The notes: generated by a model not told the origin, from the sequence alone. Shown: positions 1 through 12,641, counted from the first letter of the stretch. The stretch is DNA of 64,000 nucleotides from Kingdonia uniflora (GCA_014058105.1 JACGCM010000715.1:4092001-4156000); one strand, 5' to 3'. Numbers and translations are program-made.

Positions 1-390
1 ATCCTCATCCTCCTCCTCTTCAGCATAAGTATCCTCCATAATGTTATTCACCTCAGTTTTGGAGTACCCCATTTTAAGAAGATGGCGCCCAAGTCTATCA
101 CACTAGATTACAACCTCCTACAGATTCTTTTCCGCTTCCATCGTCAGTTCACTTATCTCCATCTCTAGCACAGCTTTCACGGAGTCCAGTCATTTCCCCT
201 CCCTAGCCAAGTAAGTTTTCAAATGAGCTACCTTCTTCTCGAGCTCAGCCTTTCCCTTCCCGGGCTCAGCTTTCTCCTCCTTCATCACGAGGCAGATTCC
301 CCTCATTAGATGAGCATCTTACAAAAAAGATAGCACAGTCATCGACCATATTCTTTTAGCTCGAACTATAAAGAAAAATTTAGAAGATAT

Positions 391-756
391 TCAAATCATC
401 AAACTTTCCATTTTGCAAATCTCCTCCTCACCATTGTGAGTTGCAAGCCTCACCTTTTCCTCCACCATTTTCAACTCGTCTTCCTCACCAGGTTGATTCT
501 TTGTGACCTTTGCCCCAATTAGTTGAGAAGAAGAACCTACCCTTCTCTTCTTCGCCTCTCCCTCGACCTCACCACTCCCCATAGCACCGAAGGTCGAACC
601 ACGCTTCAGCATCCTCTTCTTTAGAAATGCTGGAGCTAACTTGCTTGACATAGTAGACTCTGGCACATCTACAAAATCTACTCCAGAGGCCTTTGGCAAA
701 ACTACTCTTCTCTCTTTATCAGCTCCCCTCTTTTTGTTGCCACCAACGCCCATCAT
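391..756 (-). pseudogene. Lys/Arg-rich segment of the A0 antisense ORF
   Basis: This is a 121-codon open segment rich in lysine and arginine (KKR, KKRMLKR, KKRR clusters), ending in a short acidic helix-prone stretch. The motif KKRMLK followed by a G-S-G-E-V-like string recurs in A1 (about 35225-34990, minus) and in A2 (63540-63620, plus), showing that it is a conserved part of the antisense protein. The basic clusters would suit nuclear localisation, but that is inference. Confidence 0.6.
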
Positions 757-2210
757 TAGCCTCGTTGCTTGAGACTCCTAAACTTTCTCGGACCTGCTAT
801 TAGCTCACTTCTTTCTACTAATGCCGAGTTCTTTTAGCACAGCCTCGAGCTCGGTCCCTTCCTGAGAAACGATGTCTAACAGGGACTTCATCCTTTTCAC
901 CTTCGATGTAGGACATGTCAAACAATAATGTATTATCAACAACAAAGCAACATTCAATTTTAATATTATACGTTATTATACTTACTTTGCTTCACAGTTC
1001 TACACATAAGTTTCATTGGTTCTTTATCATCTCTCTGAAGTCAATCACCTTTCACCCATATCACATTATCATTTCACATTCGACCTGCTGAATTTAGATC
1101 GAAGAAAAGAGGTTAAGTCAAACTCGTAAAAATTATGCCCCTCCACTTGTAAAATAGTTTTTCACGCCACAAAAATTTATGACGTCTTCAGGAGATATCT
1201 TTTTCTTAATCTTATCCTCCTCCCACAACTTATTCAAAAATTTACAGACATTTATTTCCTCCCACATGTTCCCGTTCAACTGAATAAGACATGCCCTAAT
1301 GATATTCATAGTCCCTTTTGTAAGATTGATAAGGGGCAGACTCAGCCTTCACTCCAATTGAGACAGATAACACAGAAAACCCTATTCTAAGTTGCCCTAG
1401 ACATTTCTATCATAATTCTCCAAAGAGATCAATTCGTCTAACCCTCTATCTAATTTTTCCTTCTCTAAATCAGCCAGCAAAAAGAAATGTTCATCCCCAG
1501 ATCCTACCATGCAACTTCAAAACTGCCTACTGGCATGTTCTACAAAATTGCCCCATCTTCCCCCAATAAGAGCTTTAGCTTTACAAAACTCTTTAAAAAC
1601 ATCGGAGTTCAGAGGATATGATGCTAATTTTCTAGGGAAATCTGGAAATTGAACAACTTCTACTTCATTCTCCTATCAGATACTATATTTTGAGCCGCAG
1701 CCGAACGACCGAAGGTCGAGGCCTCCGAAATAGGTAAAGTCTCCATACCAACTACAACTCTACAATGGATTTGATTCTGCCCAAAAATCATCACGCTCGA
1801 CCTACATATAGGTCCAGGTATTCTTTCATTATCTTTTACATATGTACATATATATCATTCGTATCTCTTTTTACAAATATATCTAACGGATTTTTATCAA
1901 GTTGCTATAAATAGTATTTTTTTTAGATTTGAATACTACAAAAAAATAATAATAAACTTTCAAAAGAAGAACATTTACAGTATCACAAATCATCTACTAA
2001 CCTCCGATATCGGAATATAAATCTGACGCAATGCCAAATCCTTCCCTCACAACGCTGCTATATAACCACCTTCATGACTCAGTATCTGCAACTCTCTCTT
2101 GCTTTGATTATTGATCACTCTCGATTAATTTTTCATGAAATTCTCTATTATTTTTTCTCTTTCCACTCTCACTGCTCTTTCATTTTTTAGAAGTTAATAA
2201 ATGTTTGAAT

Positions 2211-2246
2211 GAAGAAGAAGAAGAAGAAGAAGAAGAAGAAGAAGAA
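2211..2246. repeat. (GAA)n microsatellite
   Basis: About twelve uninterrupted GAA units lie within A0. Related TTC/GAA runs also occur in both LTRs of element B, but the locations are unrelated. The overlapping poly-Glu reading frame on + is an artefact of the repeat. Confidence 0.9.
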
Positions 2247-3591
2247 TTATTTATATTTTTTCTCTCTAACTACTGTCAGTTATTGGGTCTTGCACGAGCC
2301 GTCCTTAGTTTTGGAACCGAGGCATCCCTTCCACAATTAATGTCAAACGTCTTGCACCTTTTCGGTGAAGACACCTTCCCATCATTGCCCTCTACCCTAT
2401 ATTTTAATATATTTTCATCTCTCTTGCCCAAATCTCCCTTTGACCTCCCCACACTCATAATAACTCAATACTTACACGCAATCAAACTTTCCCTACAAAT
2501 TAAAAAAGACAAAATCAAAAGCTGGCTGCTTTTTCAATTTTTGCTTCTTTTACTTATAGAAATACTAGCGTCATTTCCAAAGCTCTCAACCTTTCAAAAA
2601 TATTCAAATTTATTTTTTACAACAGTCACAAACAACATTTGCAATAAAAGAGGACAGATTCAAAATTTATTTTGTTTACATTTCTTTAACTATTATTAAA
2701 TTCATACAATTCACTCTCTCACATATAATTATACTTAAAATATCTTAAATGTCCTGGGGAGCCATACCTGATTAGTTTACCTCCAGCAATCCTCACATCT
2801 TCCAGCTCGATCTCTTCTTCATCAATTAGTCTTACAGCCTCTTTTTGACCTGAAGGTTCCACAATTACTTCCTGGAATAGCTCCTTATAGAAGCGACGTC
2901 CATACTCAAGTTTCCTACCCATCCAATCTAAATCTTTAAACTGATACTCTATCACTAGCAAGTCAGCATCATAATCTAACTAGACAAAAAAATTATTCTA
3001 CACTTTAACTACCTTTATCGCCAACCGCCCCTCAGCAACATAAACAATTCTCTCAGATCAATTCCACACCATTTCTATTTCTTCCACCTATTTAAAACTC
3101 ATTTCCTCCTATTTATGCAATTTTCTAGATAACTTTAAATCCTCTACAATTCGTATTTACACTCTGTTCTTTCATAACAGAAAACCCTAGTATCTTGAGT
3201 CAAAATTATTTAAACTTATCTACCCATATCGACTTTAATAAAATCAACCTACTCCATCTCAAACTTATTTTTTCCAAATCCAATATTTTAGAGCGACTTC
3301 CCAGAGCTCAAATTTTTAATTTCTATATATTATAAGTCTTCTACAACTATCCCTCCCAATAATTCTAAGTTATTCATTTCAAAAACAAATTTGTACACAT
3401 CTTTATGTTATAATCATATAGTTAGAGATCAATTACTATAATACACTTTGTATATCAAATCTTATATAATACATTTCATCCTCTATTCGTAAATCTTCAA
3501 ATTATTCATAGCTCAATTTTAATCATAAGAGTTATTCAATATATCAACACAGAGTTTGAATAACCAATTTTTATTGAGCTCGAATATAAAT

Positions 3592-3801
3592 TACAGGTAC
3601 TTTACAGATAAAAAATCTTTCAGGTACTTTACAGATAACAAGTCTTTCAGGTACTCTGAAATCATATAATTTACAGATAACAAATCTTTCAGGTACTTTA
3701 TAGATAATAAGTCTTTCAGGTACTCCAAAATAAGGTAATTTATAGATAGCAAATCTTTCAGGTACTTTACAGATAACAAGTCTTTCAGGTACTCCAAAAT
3801 A
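3592..3801. repeat. Minisatellite of 27- and 42-bp units (69-bp higher-order unit)
   Basis: Units share the core AGGTACTTTACAGATAACAA followed by GTCTTTC. Short 27-bp units alternate with 42-bp units carrying an extra CCAAAATAA/TGAAATCAT-type spacer, so the compound unit is 69 bp. The homologous place in A1 (about 38090) and A2 (about 60910) has a single copy, so the expansion is private to A0 or its subfamily. Because 69 is divisible by three, the minus strand stays open as a repeating peptide EYLKDLLSVKYLKDLLS. There is no evidence that it is translated. Confidence 0.85.
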
Positions 3802-4525
3802 ATAACTTCTTCAGTTTATTTGACTTCAGTGATGTTTTACTTAAAAAATCTTTTAAAGCAAAGCAGGCATTGGAAGTCACCAGACGTCCTTCTCCCTTCA
3901 CACCAGATTACCATTACCATAAATTAGGTTTGGAAGAAGTCTGGACATGAAATCAGAAAGAGTCAGTGCTTGAACCAACTCTTCAAACAGAAGGTCTTCT
4001 TAGAGCCAAGAAACGATGATAATGCAGAAGCAGACTTCCAATCTCTGTCTCCCCTCTCCACTACCACCGTCGCTTCCTCTATAACCACCACCATCAGAGA
4101 GTTGGAAGAGATGAAGAAGGCCCGGCCTTATAATCTAATCTTACGTAAAACATCGGCAAAGCTACCCCACAGTTATATCGGCCCCCCCATCTGTCTCCTC
4201 AACCTTGTCTTCTGCAAGGATAAGGAGACACCTCCAACGTTGCTCGCCTATTAAGATAACATAATCAAATTTCCACATACAATAAAAAAATATTCTTCAG
4301 CATCAACCGCTTCTTATTCCGACATACCCTGATACGTCGGTGGAACGGGAATGGGGGTAGGCATCTCCAAGGACTGATCACCGAAATATCTTAACTTAAA
4401 CTTCTACATCTCAGCAGAAACTCTCTCTTCATAAACCATTCTTCGGATCTTCACCATTATCAATCAAGACTTCCAGATAATTTTACAATAAACAGCGTAC
4501 TTTACCAGAATCCTTGATACAGGTA

Positions 4526-4542
4526 CTATTTATATAACCCTA
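4526..4542 (-). promoter_or_regulatory. Antisense TATA box of A0
   Basis: On minus this reads TAGGGTTATATAAATAGTACC-like sequence about 70 bp upstream of the antisense ATG at 4457. The same block with the same spacing is found in A1 (38838-38856, minus) and A2 (47119-47138, plus). Upstream of it a TGATGACGC motif is also conserved. The role as promoter is inferred from position and conservation. Confidence 0.6.
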
Positions 4543-4778
4543 ATATTTAATGTACAGGTACGTTTTCCAAGCGTCATCATTCAAAATAGACAAAACTCTT
4601 AAAACCCCAAGCGTCGCATACATCAATATTTTTATTATCATTCAATGCAAAAATATTCCCCCATATAGATATGCACATTTTCATACAGTCAACTCCACAT
4701 TAATACTTCCTTCCTTTTCAACTTTCGAAACCCATATAGCCACAAATTCTTTCTCAACTAAAGCCACTCGTGACTTTA

Positions 4779-4794
4779 GTCGCGAAGGGGTGAT
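4779..4794 (+). other. Polypurine tract of A0
   Basis: A GCGAAGGGGTGAT-type purine-rich stretch abuts the 3' LTR, the usual place for plus-strand priming of an LTR retrotransposon. In A1 the same site has become an 11-G run (39074-39084). Confidence 0.7.
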
Positions 4795-5407
4795 TGTAGG
4801 GACCTATCCCTCGACCTAACCTAATTTGAACTGTTTCTAGTTCGAACTACCTCCATATCAGACTTACGCATTTTACACGTGGCATAAACAATCAGCATTG
4901 GCACCTATACTACGAATTGATGAAGAACGTGGGTCGAGCACAACTGAAAAATATGAATAAGTTAAAGACACCTGTCTCTTACAAACTCATCAGTTACCCA
5001 GTCAACTGCCACTTACCACATTATTCGGATAACGTGCTTCAGCACAATAAAGAACTGCGGGCAAGGCCTATATAAAGAAAATAGAAGAGACAAGAACCAG
5101 AAAAATATACGAGAAATCACCAGAAAACTATATTTTCTAGATTCTCAAACACCAAAAATTCTTATTTGCAAGATCAAGTATTTCTAGTTCGAGAGATCGA
5201 AAGATCACTTGTAATAAGATATCAGTCTCAAACAATAAATTACTGTTACTAAACCCTCAACTCAAAGTCGTGGTTTTTACCTATTCAGAGGTTTTACATG
5301 CTAAATCACTTGTGTTATTTCTTATTTTATATTAGTTTTTGTCACAGGAATATTGGTGAAAGAGCTAATTCTGAGCCATCTCGAGCTTACGGAATTAGGC
5401 CATTACA
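4795..5407 (+). repeat. 3' LTR of A0 (A-family LTR, 613 bp)
   Basis: The LTR starts TGTAGGGACC and ends GGCCATTACA. It shares many blocks with the LTRs at 22759-23288, 25740-26291, 39089-39598 and (inverted) 46328-46890: GACACCTGTCTC, CAGTCAAC, a TATA box (GGCCTATATAAAG at about 5066), GAGATCGAAAGATCACTTG and the GGTTTTTACCTATTCAGAGG block. The possible target duplication (5408-5412, ATATA) cannot be tested because the 5' end is outside the window. Confidence 0.9.
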
Positions 5408-5689
5408 ATATATATGCTGGTATTATATGTAATGTTATGATATTAATGGTCACTTTTTGTTGGATATTCTAGTCTTTATAATCACTTTCGCATGTGCACT
5501 GTGCATTTTGTTTACAGGTTACTTACAATGTATGTGCATTATGTGCAATATATGGTGTCTATGTGCAGGTTTATGCAATACACAAAGCACATTTATTCAA
5601 TTGGCCTCTCTCATATGAAATTCATTACATTCACTATCAAATTCTCTTCCATATTACATAGTTTTCTTCCCTTTGAAATCTTTGATGAA

Positions 5690-6185
5690 GTTATCTAGTC
5701 CCAACTCCACTGTCACCTTCACATTAATGTTTAAGTTCTTCTTGTTTTCCACTAGAGTTGCCTCTTCTAAAGCATCCTACAACCACTTGAAGTACTGACA
5801 TGTTTAACACTTCAAGAATTTCATCCCAAATGACTGAATTTGCCTAAAGGTACATAGCCTTCTCACTCCAATACACCCTTGCACTTCACATTTTACTTCT
5901 CTCCATGGGATAATCCCTAACCCAATAGGTGTTCCCACCACACCCAAAGCAAGAAGTGACTCCAAAGGAAGAAGAATCAACGTAATTTGTAGCTTGCCCA
6001 ACTGCATCTGATAACCATTCGAAAGACTTGCAATTGACACCTTGGCAGTTCAAAAAATCTATTATAAGTCTTTGGTGTGTATGAGGTCTGCAGGTTCCTT
6101 ATACCATCACACTTAGGAAATTTACAAAGGGTAAATTGCCAAGGACAACAATCAGAGGAGCGTCCATGAAGATAACAGTAGGGGC
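5690..6185 (-). pseudogene. Decayed GRF zinc-finger / CCHC zinc-knuckle protein fragment
   Basis: On minus, a cysteine-rich stretch is followed by LQTSYTPKTYNRFFELPRC, which fits the GRF zinc-finger pattern (Cys, T-S-x-TP-x-NP-x-R-x-F, then CP). After a +1 shift it continues with NCKSFEWLSDAVGQ, the usual C-x-F-x-W-D segment. About 25 residues later comes CFGCGGNTYWVRDY, a CCHC zinc knuckle with the His and last Cys both replaced by Tyr. GRF plus CCHC occurs in plant nucleic-acid-binding proteins such as topoisomerase 3-alpha and small GRF proteins. The frameshift, in-frame stops and lost metal ligands make this a pseudogene. It sits directly beside the A0 LTR. Confidence 0.5.
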
Positions 6186-6360
6186 ATTGAACTTGCAAGA
6201 GAAAAACTTAATCAGATATGGCAGGTTGAATGACAAAATGAGAGTTTTGATGTTAAAATTGGGGATTAGGGATTGTTTACCTTGGTTTGATGTTGTTTAC
6301 CTCCTCCCATGTTGGTTTGAAATTGGGGATTAAGGTTTTAAATTACTGAAATTTGGGTCT

Positions 6361-9300
6361 TCGATTTGAGAAGAGAAGATATGGCAACAAGTTTTGAAAC
6401 TGAGAAGAGAGATGAAGATAACGGTTTTGATTTGGGAGAGATGAAGATAACGGCCTCATTTTGCTTGAATTTCGATTGTTAGATCTTAATCATCCCAGTC
6501 ATTATATATTTGCCACGTGTAGTTCCAATTTCTTTTTTAATTCGGAAATCACGTGGGTTCTTCATGGGTACTTGTCTTTCGCACAGTCAACAGCAGTCAA
6601 ATGCAGTCAAATTGGGTCAAAACCGTAAAACTAGGCTACTTATGAATATTTGGGGAAACATGAGGTCTTAAGACTAATATAAGTGGAAACACTAGGGGTT
6701 TTCTCAAATTATCCCATAAAAATACACAAGTGCACTATAAGGCTATTGATCTACTAACATTACCAATGGTTTGCTGAAGAACTAGTATATGGGCGTACTT
6801 TTGTGTGTGTGTTTTTTTTCTGAAAAAGACTGTCGAATATAAAGAAACATTGAGGTGGAATAACCCAACAAATCAAAATCAGGTTGATTTCTGGCAGAAT
6901 AGCTATCCTCCTCAACCTCAAGAGTGGTCCAAAATATATGCACCCCGTCCACTACTTCTACTTTTGACCAGTACTAGGCTCCTTCACCTGTGACCGGCAA
7001 GATTCGCATTCAGATGCAGTAGGCAATGTTTTTTGTGTTGGATGAACCCCAACTATTCCTACTGCTGCCGGGATAGCTGGAACGCATTGTTGATGGTACT
7101 GAATCAACATTTCCATCGATCTTTTGGAGCTGGAAGCCTGGAAACAAAGCAGGGAGTGCACACGCTCATCTGAATGGTCCATAACAAACCCATTGCGTAT
7201 ATAAAGTTGCTATTGAAACAGCACAAAGGGGAATCAGATAACTGAAGATAGTATACTCATAGTGTTCCCCATGCCCCAAACGTGCAAAAATGCCTTCCAA
7301 TGCTCATGTTAACTTATACAATGGAGGTTTACCTATATCACTCGAATGTTGTACATATGCTACAATTGCTCCTAAGAACTACTGAACATAAATCAACTCT
7401 TGCTTTAGTGACATTTAAGAAAAACTAGAACCTTTGATCCAATATATTCATCAAATGTCCTAAATGGTGTCTGCATTGTTTGTAGAGTCTGGTTTCAGCT
7501 TTAGCCCCATTTCATCAATGCCAAATTCTTCATGACCGATTGCAATCATGCATATTTTAGCATTCAAAATCTTTTTCATATCTAATTACAAACAGCAAGA
7601 AAAATCAAATCAAATTTACGAATCAAATCTGTAAATTCAGTTAGTCACGGGCAAGCAATGCTAAGGTCAGTGGGACCATCACATACAATACTATCACATG
7701 GCTCTTTGATAGACTTTTACATCTCCAAAGACCTCCGTACTTTGATGCTTGCACTCCAACTATTGAATCTAATCAAACCAAGATCATTAGCAACATAATT
7801 AAATCTAGAACATGGTGATTACCTGTTTGGGGCATGGGACTATTGTGAGAGTCTCTGTATTCCTGCAAAATCAATGTTAGATAGAAAGAGAGAGAGAGAT
7901 GTAATGGTGCAACACACATGAAATATGCATGGCCCCTCGCACGCCATCTACCTAGACCATCTCCTCTTAGATGGGCTCTACAAACGGCATACAGGGAGCC
8001 AGGCATAATACACAACACATGTATGCCTAAACACACAATACATCTCCATACTTACAAGCAAACAAACCCTTGATGTGTTGATGTCCAACATGAACTTGAA
8101 CCCCCAGGAACCAATCTCTCTTGTTGAAGATAGTGTTAGAGAGGAACAAAGAGGGCTTCAAGTTTCAAAACTAGAGAAAAAAGAAATATATATACACTTA
8201 AACACCAAAAGAGAAGATTTCAGACATCTCTGCAAAAGGGGGGTCTCATGTGCCCTACACACTAGTGCTTTTACAAACCAAAATCCACTTTTGCTTTGTC
8301 AAAAAATGAAGAAACCACACCACTTCAACCGACCAACTTCTATTTTTCTAACCTTTTTTTGTTGGACATACCAAACCCTAGCTACCTAATAATAAACGTA
8401 TCTCAAATATCTAGTGATTTAGTAGGGTTTCAGCATGATTTAATAGAGATAAGAAGATGAAGGAGAAGTGGGGTTTATGTTTCTCTGCAAAACTCTCACT
8501 AAATATTTATAAATAAGAGAGGGAGAGAGAGAGGTGGGGATCGAAACTCAGGTGGGGATTAGGGTTGAAATTTCCTAAGCAAATAAAGGTGTTTGAAAAC
8601 TCCTTTTCTAGGTCGTAAAGCAAATGGGGTGCTTTTCTTTTCTGAAACTAAGTTTGTCTGGGTGTGTTTGGAAGACTATGAGATTCTTTCTTCATAATAT
8701 CTCTCTCCAAATTCTCTTCTCTCTCTTTTTTTTCTTTTTTTTTAAGTCTTTGTTCTTTTTCTTTTTCCCTTTTTTGCTTTCACATATATTTTATTAGAAT
8801 GCGCCTGATGTAAAGGTCTTAAAAGGATTGGTTTTCAAAATTTAGTGGGCTATGATTTGATTCATGAAGATATTTTTTGATTTTAAGTTTGCATGAGGAT
8901 TTAGTTTTTGATGGAAAGTCTAATCACTTAATTATCAATCTAATATTATTCAAGAAAATCTTGCTTTATCAATCTAATATTGAAGAAAATTCTACTTAAT
9001 ACAAACTTTCCTTTAACTTACTATATATCAATCTATTTTAAACCTTTTTTAGATTGTAATTTTAAGAAGAGATTTTTTAAAAAAAATTATGAAAAATGAA
9101 TGGGTGGAGCAAGCCAGCTACCCCGGGGCTTTTAATTGGTCCACATGGAAGAGGAAACATGACAATTTTTTTTAGTCGTTTTCCATCTCTCTTCTTGACT
9201 AATATGTTTTCCTCCCAAAAACAAACTCCCCCCAAAATCCTCATGAAATCCATATTTTTTATTTCTATTTGATAGTCTTAGTATTATAAACCTTCCTTAT

Positions 9301-10359
9301 AAAAATAAAAGTCCTTAGGAATTTAATTCAACCACTCAAAATCTTCTAACTATCATGAATACCTATAAAAATGGGAGTGATTCAAAGATTTTTTTTTTAC
9401 CCGGTGAATATGACTCTTTTATGAAGAAAATGATGAAAATTGTTCAATTAATAAAACTTTGTGGAAGAGAAAGGGGAATAGAAGAAAAAAAACTTTTGAT
9501 TTGTTTTGTTGTTTTTGTTTTTTTAACTTTTAGGATTTTATTTTAGATGTGGAGGAGAGAGGTGGTAACCTGTTAATCAGGTAGCCCATTTGAACTGAAA
9601 TGAGGTGGAGCTCTCCTATTGGTGTGGGGTAGTTATCTAGCTCCCCAATGGGTTAGCTAATCATGACTCTTTTTTTATATGTTCTTTAAGAAGGGATTGT
9701 AAAAGATTGTAATTCTACTTACATCAGAAAACTTGGATCAAATTTATACCATTATGGATCTAAGCTTTTAAACCCTAATTTTCTCGACTTTAAGAAGGTT
9801 TTGCTGTATAAAGTTAGTCCAGCATTGGCTACTGAGAAAAAGTTTGCCCTAGGCACTTCTTCATCAAACACATGTCCTTTTTACCCAACCTTTTAGCCCT
9901 AGTTAATTAACACTTTAGGGAAAAAGTATTTACTACTTTACTACCAAAATCTACGGAAATAAACTTTCTCATTGGTGTGAAGTTTTTAATTGTCGGTAAA
10001 TCATGAAGCCATTGAAAAACTTTGCACTTGAACGATTTGTGCCTCTACTATACATGAACGGGAAACCACAAAAATTAGGCTAATTAAGCTGATAAATAAT
10101 TAGATCCACTAAGTGTGCATAATTTTTGGTGTTCTTCATAGAGAATTTTTTTTCTTGGAATAAAGAAATAAAACCAAAGATCACTTTTAGGCGCAAGCTA
10201 TTTACCCACAATTTAGTAATACGAGTACTCAAAAAAATGGAAATTCGATTTCAATAAATTATTGTAATTAATATTCTCCCCTCAAGTGAAGGATCTTAAT
10301 GACAGTTATAAAGACCTAATTAACTAAGGTTACGAAGTTGGATCACTTGTTTGATAGAA
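6361..10359. other. Intergenic DNA, no recognised gene
   Basis: This is AT-rich sequence with only short open frames. On minus, 7182-6958 reads as a possible exon with an acceptor-like TTTGTTTCCAG, but its protein resembles nothing I know. A CT-rich stretch lies near 8700-8770. I see no transposon coding sequence here. Confidence 0.5.
6958..7145 (-). CDS. Possible last exon of an unknown minus-strand gene
   Basis: On minus, the sequence TTTGTTTCCAG could be a splice acceptor followed by about 55 codons ending in a stop at 6958. The predicted peptide starts ASSSKRSMEMLIQYHQQC and includes ASECESCRSQVK near its end, with a composition unlike random sequence. I do not recognise a family and cannot place upstream exons with confidence. 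It may be a chance open frame. Confidence 0.2.
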
Positions 10360-10360
10360 A

Positions 10361-10392
10361 AGCGCTTAGGATCATTCTCCCTCCTAAGCGCT
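10361..10392. repeat. Perfect 11-bp inverted repeat (hairpin)
   Basis: The arms AGCGCTTAGGA (10361-10371) and TCCTAAGCGCT (10382-10392) are perfectly complementary with a 10-base loop. A second partial AAGCGC-type context nearby was not found. The function is unknown; no terminator or microRNA-like long stem is present. Confidence 0.7.
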
Positions 10393-10615
10393 CAGGACCG
10401 AATTTTTTCTTCGCTAAACATGAAGTGTTGCCGCTCAAGTATATAAGAAGATCGACAGCAAAAAAATTCCTTGGAGAGCCCGCATTTATATATTAGAAAC
10501 TCAGGGTTAACTATGCCCTCGACAAAGGTAGGCTAAGGCAAAGCGAAACGCATGACTAAGAAAAACGTATTCACAAGTATGACCCCAAGGGGTACAAAAG
10601 ACCAATAATACCCCA

Positions 10616-10635
10616 CCCCCCCCCCCCCCCCCCCC
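10616..10635. repeat. C20 homopolymer
   Basis: Twenty cytosines in a row follow CCCCA. The opposite strand is G20 and could form G-quadruplex structures; length errors in sequencing are also likely here. The poly-Gly open frames on minus are artefacts of this run. Confidence 0.9.
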
Positions 10636-12197
10636 AACAAATTGATTGAATTTAAAAACTTTAATAAACTGTAATTTCTTACATTGCATGAAGCAACAAA
10701 CTGTTGTTTTCCAACTTCCATTGTAAGAATTTAGAGCTTCGATGAAGCTGCGGTTGCAATGGAGATTCAATAGTTGCTTTAATTTTAGTCCTGTAATGGA
10801 GAAATTAAATGTTAGGAAGATAGTGTTTTGATTTACAGGGTGTTTATTGTAGAAAACGATGGTTGGTGAGTTCTAACGGTCGACTTTTAATTAAATCTAG
10901 GCCGTTAAAATAGTATAGCATGTCACAAATTTAGCGGTTCAGATGGTGTTTTAAGTCTTTTTCAGGTTTTTACCAGGTCAGCACAATGCATGAGTCAACC
11001 ATTTGACCCAGCTTGTTCCCCTTGAAAATTAAGTTTAGGGTCTAAAATCTAAGGAATGTGCAACCAGCACTGGGCCAAGAGCCCAATAATACATTGCAAA
11101 CTCGTAGTTAGGGATCCCTATATAAAACTGGCTTGTCTTGCAAAAATATATGTATCATTACCATGCATGTTTGGACCTCGAAACTAAATCCCTTTACATA
11201 AATACAGGTGTCGACTTTTGTGTAAAAATGAATTCCCTAATTTACATTAAACTTGATAGCCTAATGGGGCCAAACCAACGCAACAATTAAAGCGCGATTA
11301 CGGACAATCCAACTTGTATTAAACTAAACAAAATAATTAAAAACTTCATCCAAAGTCAAATAGTGAGATATGCCCATATCCCACTTATACATTTGGATCA
11401 ATTAAATAATTCCAGACATCAAAGATAATGCTTTTGGAGGAACTCCATTCGGGTGAGTTAACAAATGAATTAAGGAGTACTAATACTAGTTTAAACAACT
11501 AATGGTCGTCACTGAACTGAAAACACCCCTTTTGTGTGTTAGAAATCATTTACTTGTTAGTTAGAGGAAAAAAAATGGTAAAAGATCAAAAAAATAGTGA
11601 GAATAAAAGCTTTAAAATAATAATAAAAAAATATATTTTTAACGTGTATAGGTTTGGAAAAGAATAACTTGAGAGAATCCAAGTGTCAGACCCACTCAAG
11701 AGAGAGATGAGGTTTGAATGTGCAGCTCATATTCTCTGCTACACTCACGCTCTTCACTCTTCAGTCTCAGTCCCCCTGCTCGTTTTCCCATGCAAACACA
11801 CACTTGTGGTGGTACGTATACCTTTATTTTCTCTCTCTAGGTCACTCTAGGTTCTCTAGATGATCTAAACCATCCAATCAGAGAAGAACAGGACTTGGTT
11901 GAATACTTGAGTACCTTGGACTGAACTAACGACAATCATGGAGTTGGAGGAGGAGCTAAAAAACCCTATCTAGGGAGAGCCTATACTAGTACAAGATTTG
12001 GATTGGCTCACCTTGATAGTGATTTTACATGACTATATTATTTCATTTCATCACAGGAATAAAGTTTCCCGGGAAATGTAATTCAGGAAGACATGACATC
12101 ATTGGGATTTTTATTGTTAAGTAGTTTTCTAATTTTATTTAGGGGAAACATTGCCATGGTACGACCTTTCTACGATGGATTTTTTTTTTTTTTTACC
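10636..12197. other. Intergenic DNA, nothing recognised
   Basis: No coding similarity or transposon ends were recognised. The stretch includes AT-rich and poly-T segments (a T14 run at about 12181-12194) just before the Harbinger target site. Confidence 0.5.
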
Positions 12198-12641
12198 TTA
12201 GGGGCTGTTTGAATAACCTGTCTGGCCTATCCTGGATATGTATAAACCTGAATTAGTTCAGTTTAATATGTTGTTTAGTAATTTTTACTAGTTATTCTGG
12301 TTCTGGCTTATACATTGTTTGGATAATTATATCATAAACCAGCTCTTATAAAAAAATTTAACTTTTTCTAATAAAATACTCAAATTAAATATAATAAAAA
12401 CTTCAATACATATACTCAAAATTATTTTTAAAAAAAACATCAATACATGCAAGTGATTATAATATTACTTATTGCATTATTATTCAAAATATTTCTATAA
12501 AAACCACATTTTTTTTGTTCACTTTGCTCGCCATTCCACATTGTATTTGGAATTGCTTGTCTTAATTAAATTAGGCTTTCACGTTGTGCTATTCGAGAAG
12601 TACCACCAGCTCCCTGTATTTGCACTTGATTCTCTTCACCT

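Larger units (their letters stand above)
1..4457 (-). pseudogene. Antisense gene of retrotransposon A0 (decayed)
   Basis: This gene reads right to left, opposite to the element. Exon 1 starts with ATG at 4457 and runs to about 4277. Its first residues (MVK..., then Y/H-EER, then KLKYFG-like and PTYQG-like motifs) align with A1 exon 1 at 38788-38606, but it has two internal stops. Further pieces are 2961-2719 and 2458-2276, then a conserved domain around 1720-960 and a Lys/Arg-rich stretch at 925-391. An acidic coiled-coil piece reaches base 1. Introns are likely between pieces but were not mapped. The product's function is unknown; comparable antisense ORFs downstream of pol are known from Tat-lineage elements such as Grande and Retand. 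Confidence 0.7.
1..5407 (+). mobile_element. Tat-type Ty3/gypsy LTR retrotransposon, copy A0, 3' part only
   Basis: This is the 3' third of an A-family element; gag-pol lies left of the window. Read on +, it holds the region downstream of pol (which encodes the antisense gene on minus), an 11-14 bp purine tract and a 3' LTR that starts TGTAGGGACC and ends CATTACA. The order of parts matches copy A1 at 32.7-39.6 kb segment by segment: coiled-coil part, lysine/arginine-rich part, conserved domain, exon 1, antisense TATA box, LTR. A0 has more stops and frameshifts than A1, so it looks older. The family assignment rests on this colinearity, since A1 carries the diagnostic double RNase H. Confidence 0.85.

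Noticed and set aside
2205..2699. 164-codon open frame on + starting with poly-Glu
   Set aside because: Glu run is the (GAA)n repeat; the rest lies antisense to the conserved antisense-gene segment of A0 and has no recognisable content.
9540..9670. Possible MITE near 9100-9670
   Set aside because: I could not find convincing inverted ends or a target duplication.
10507..10770. Gly-rich open frames on minus
   Set aside because: They are produced by the C20 run and have no similarity on either side.
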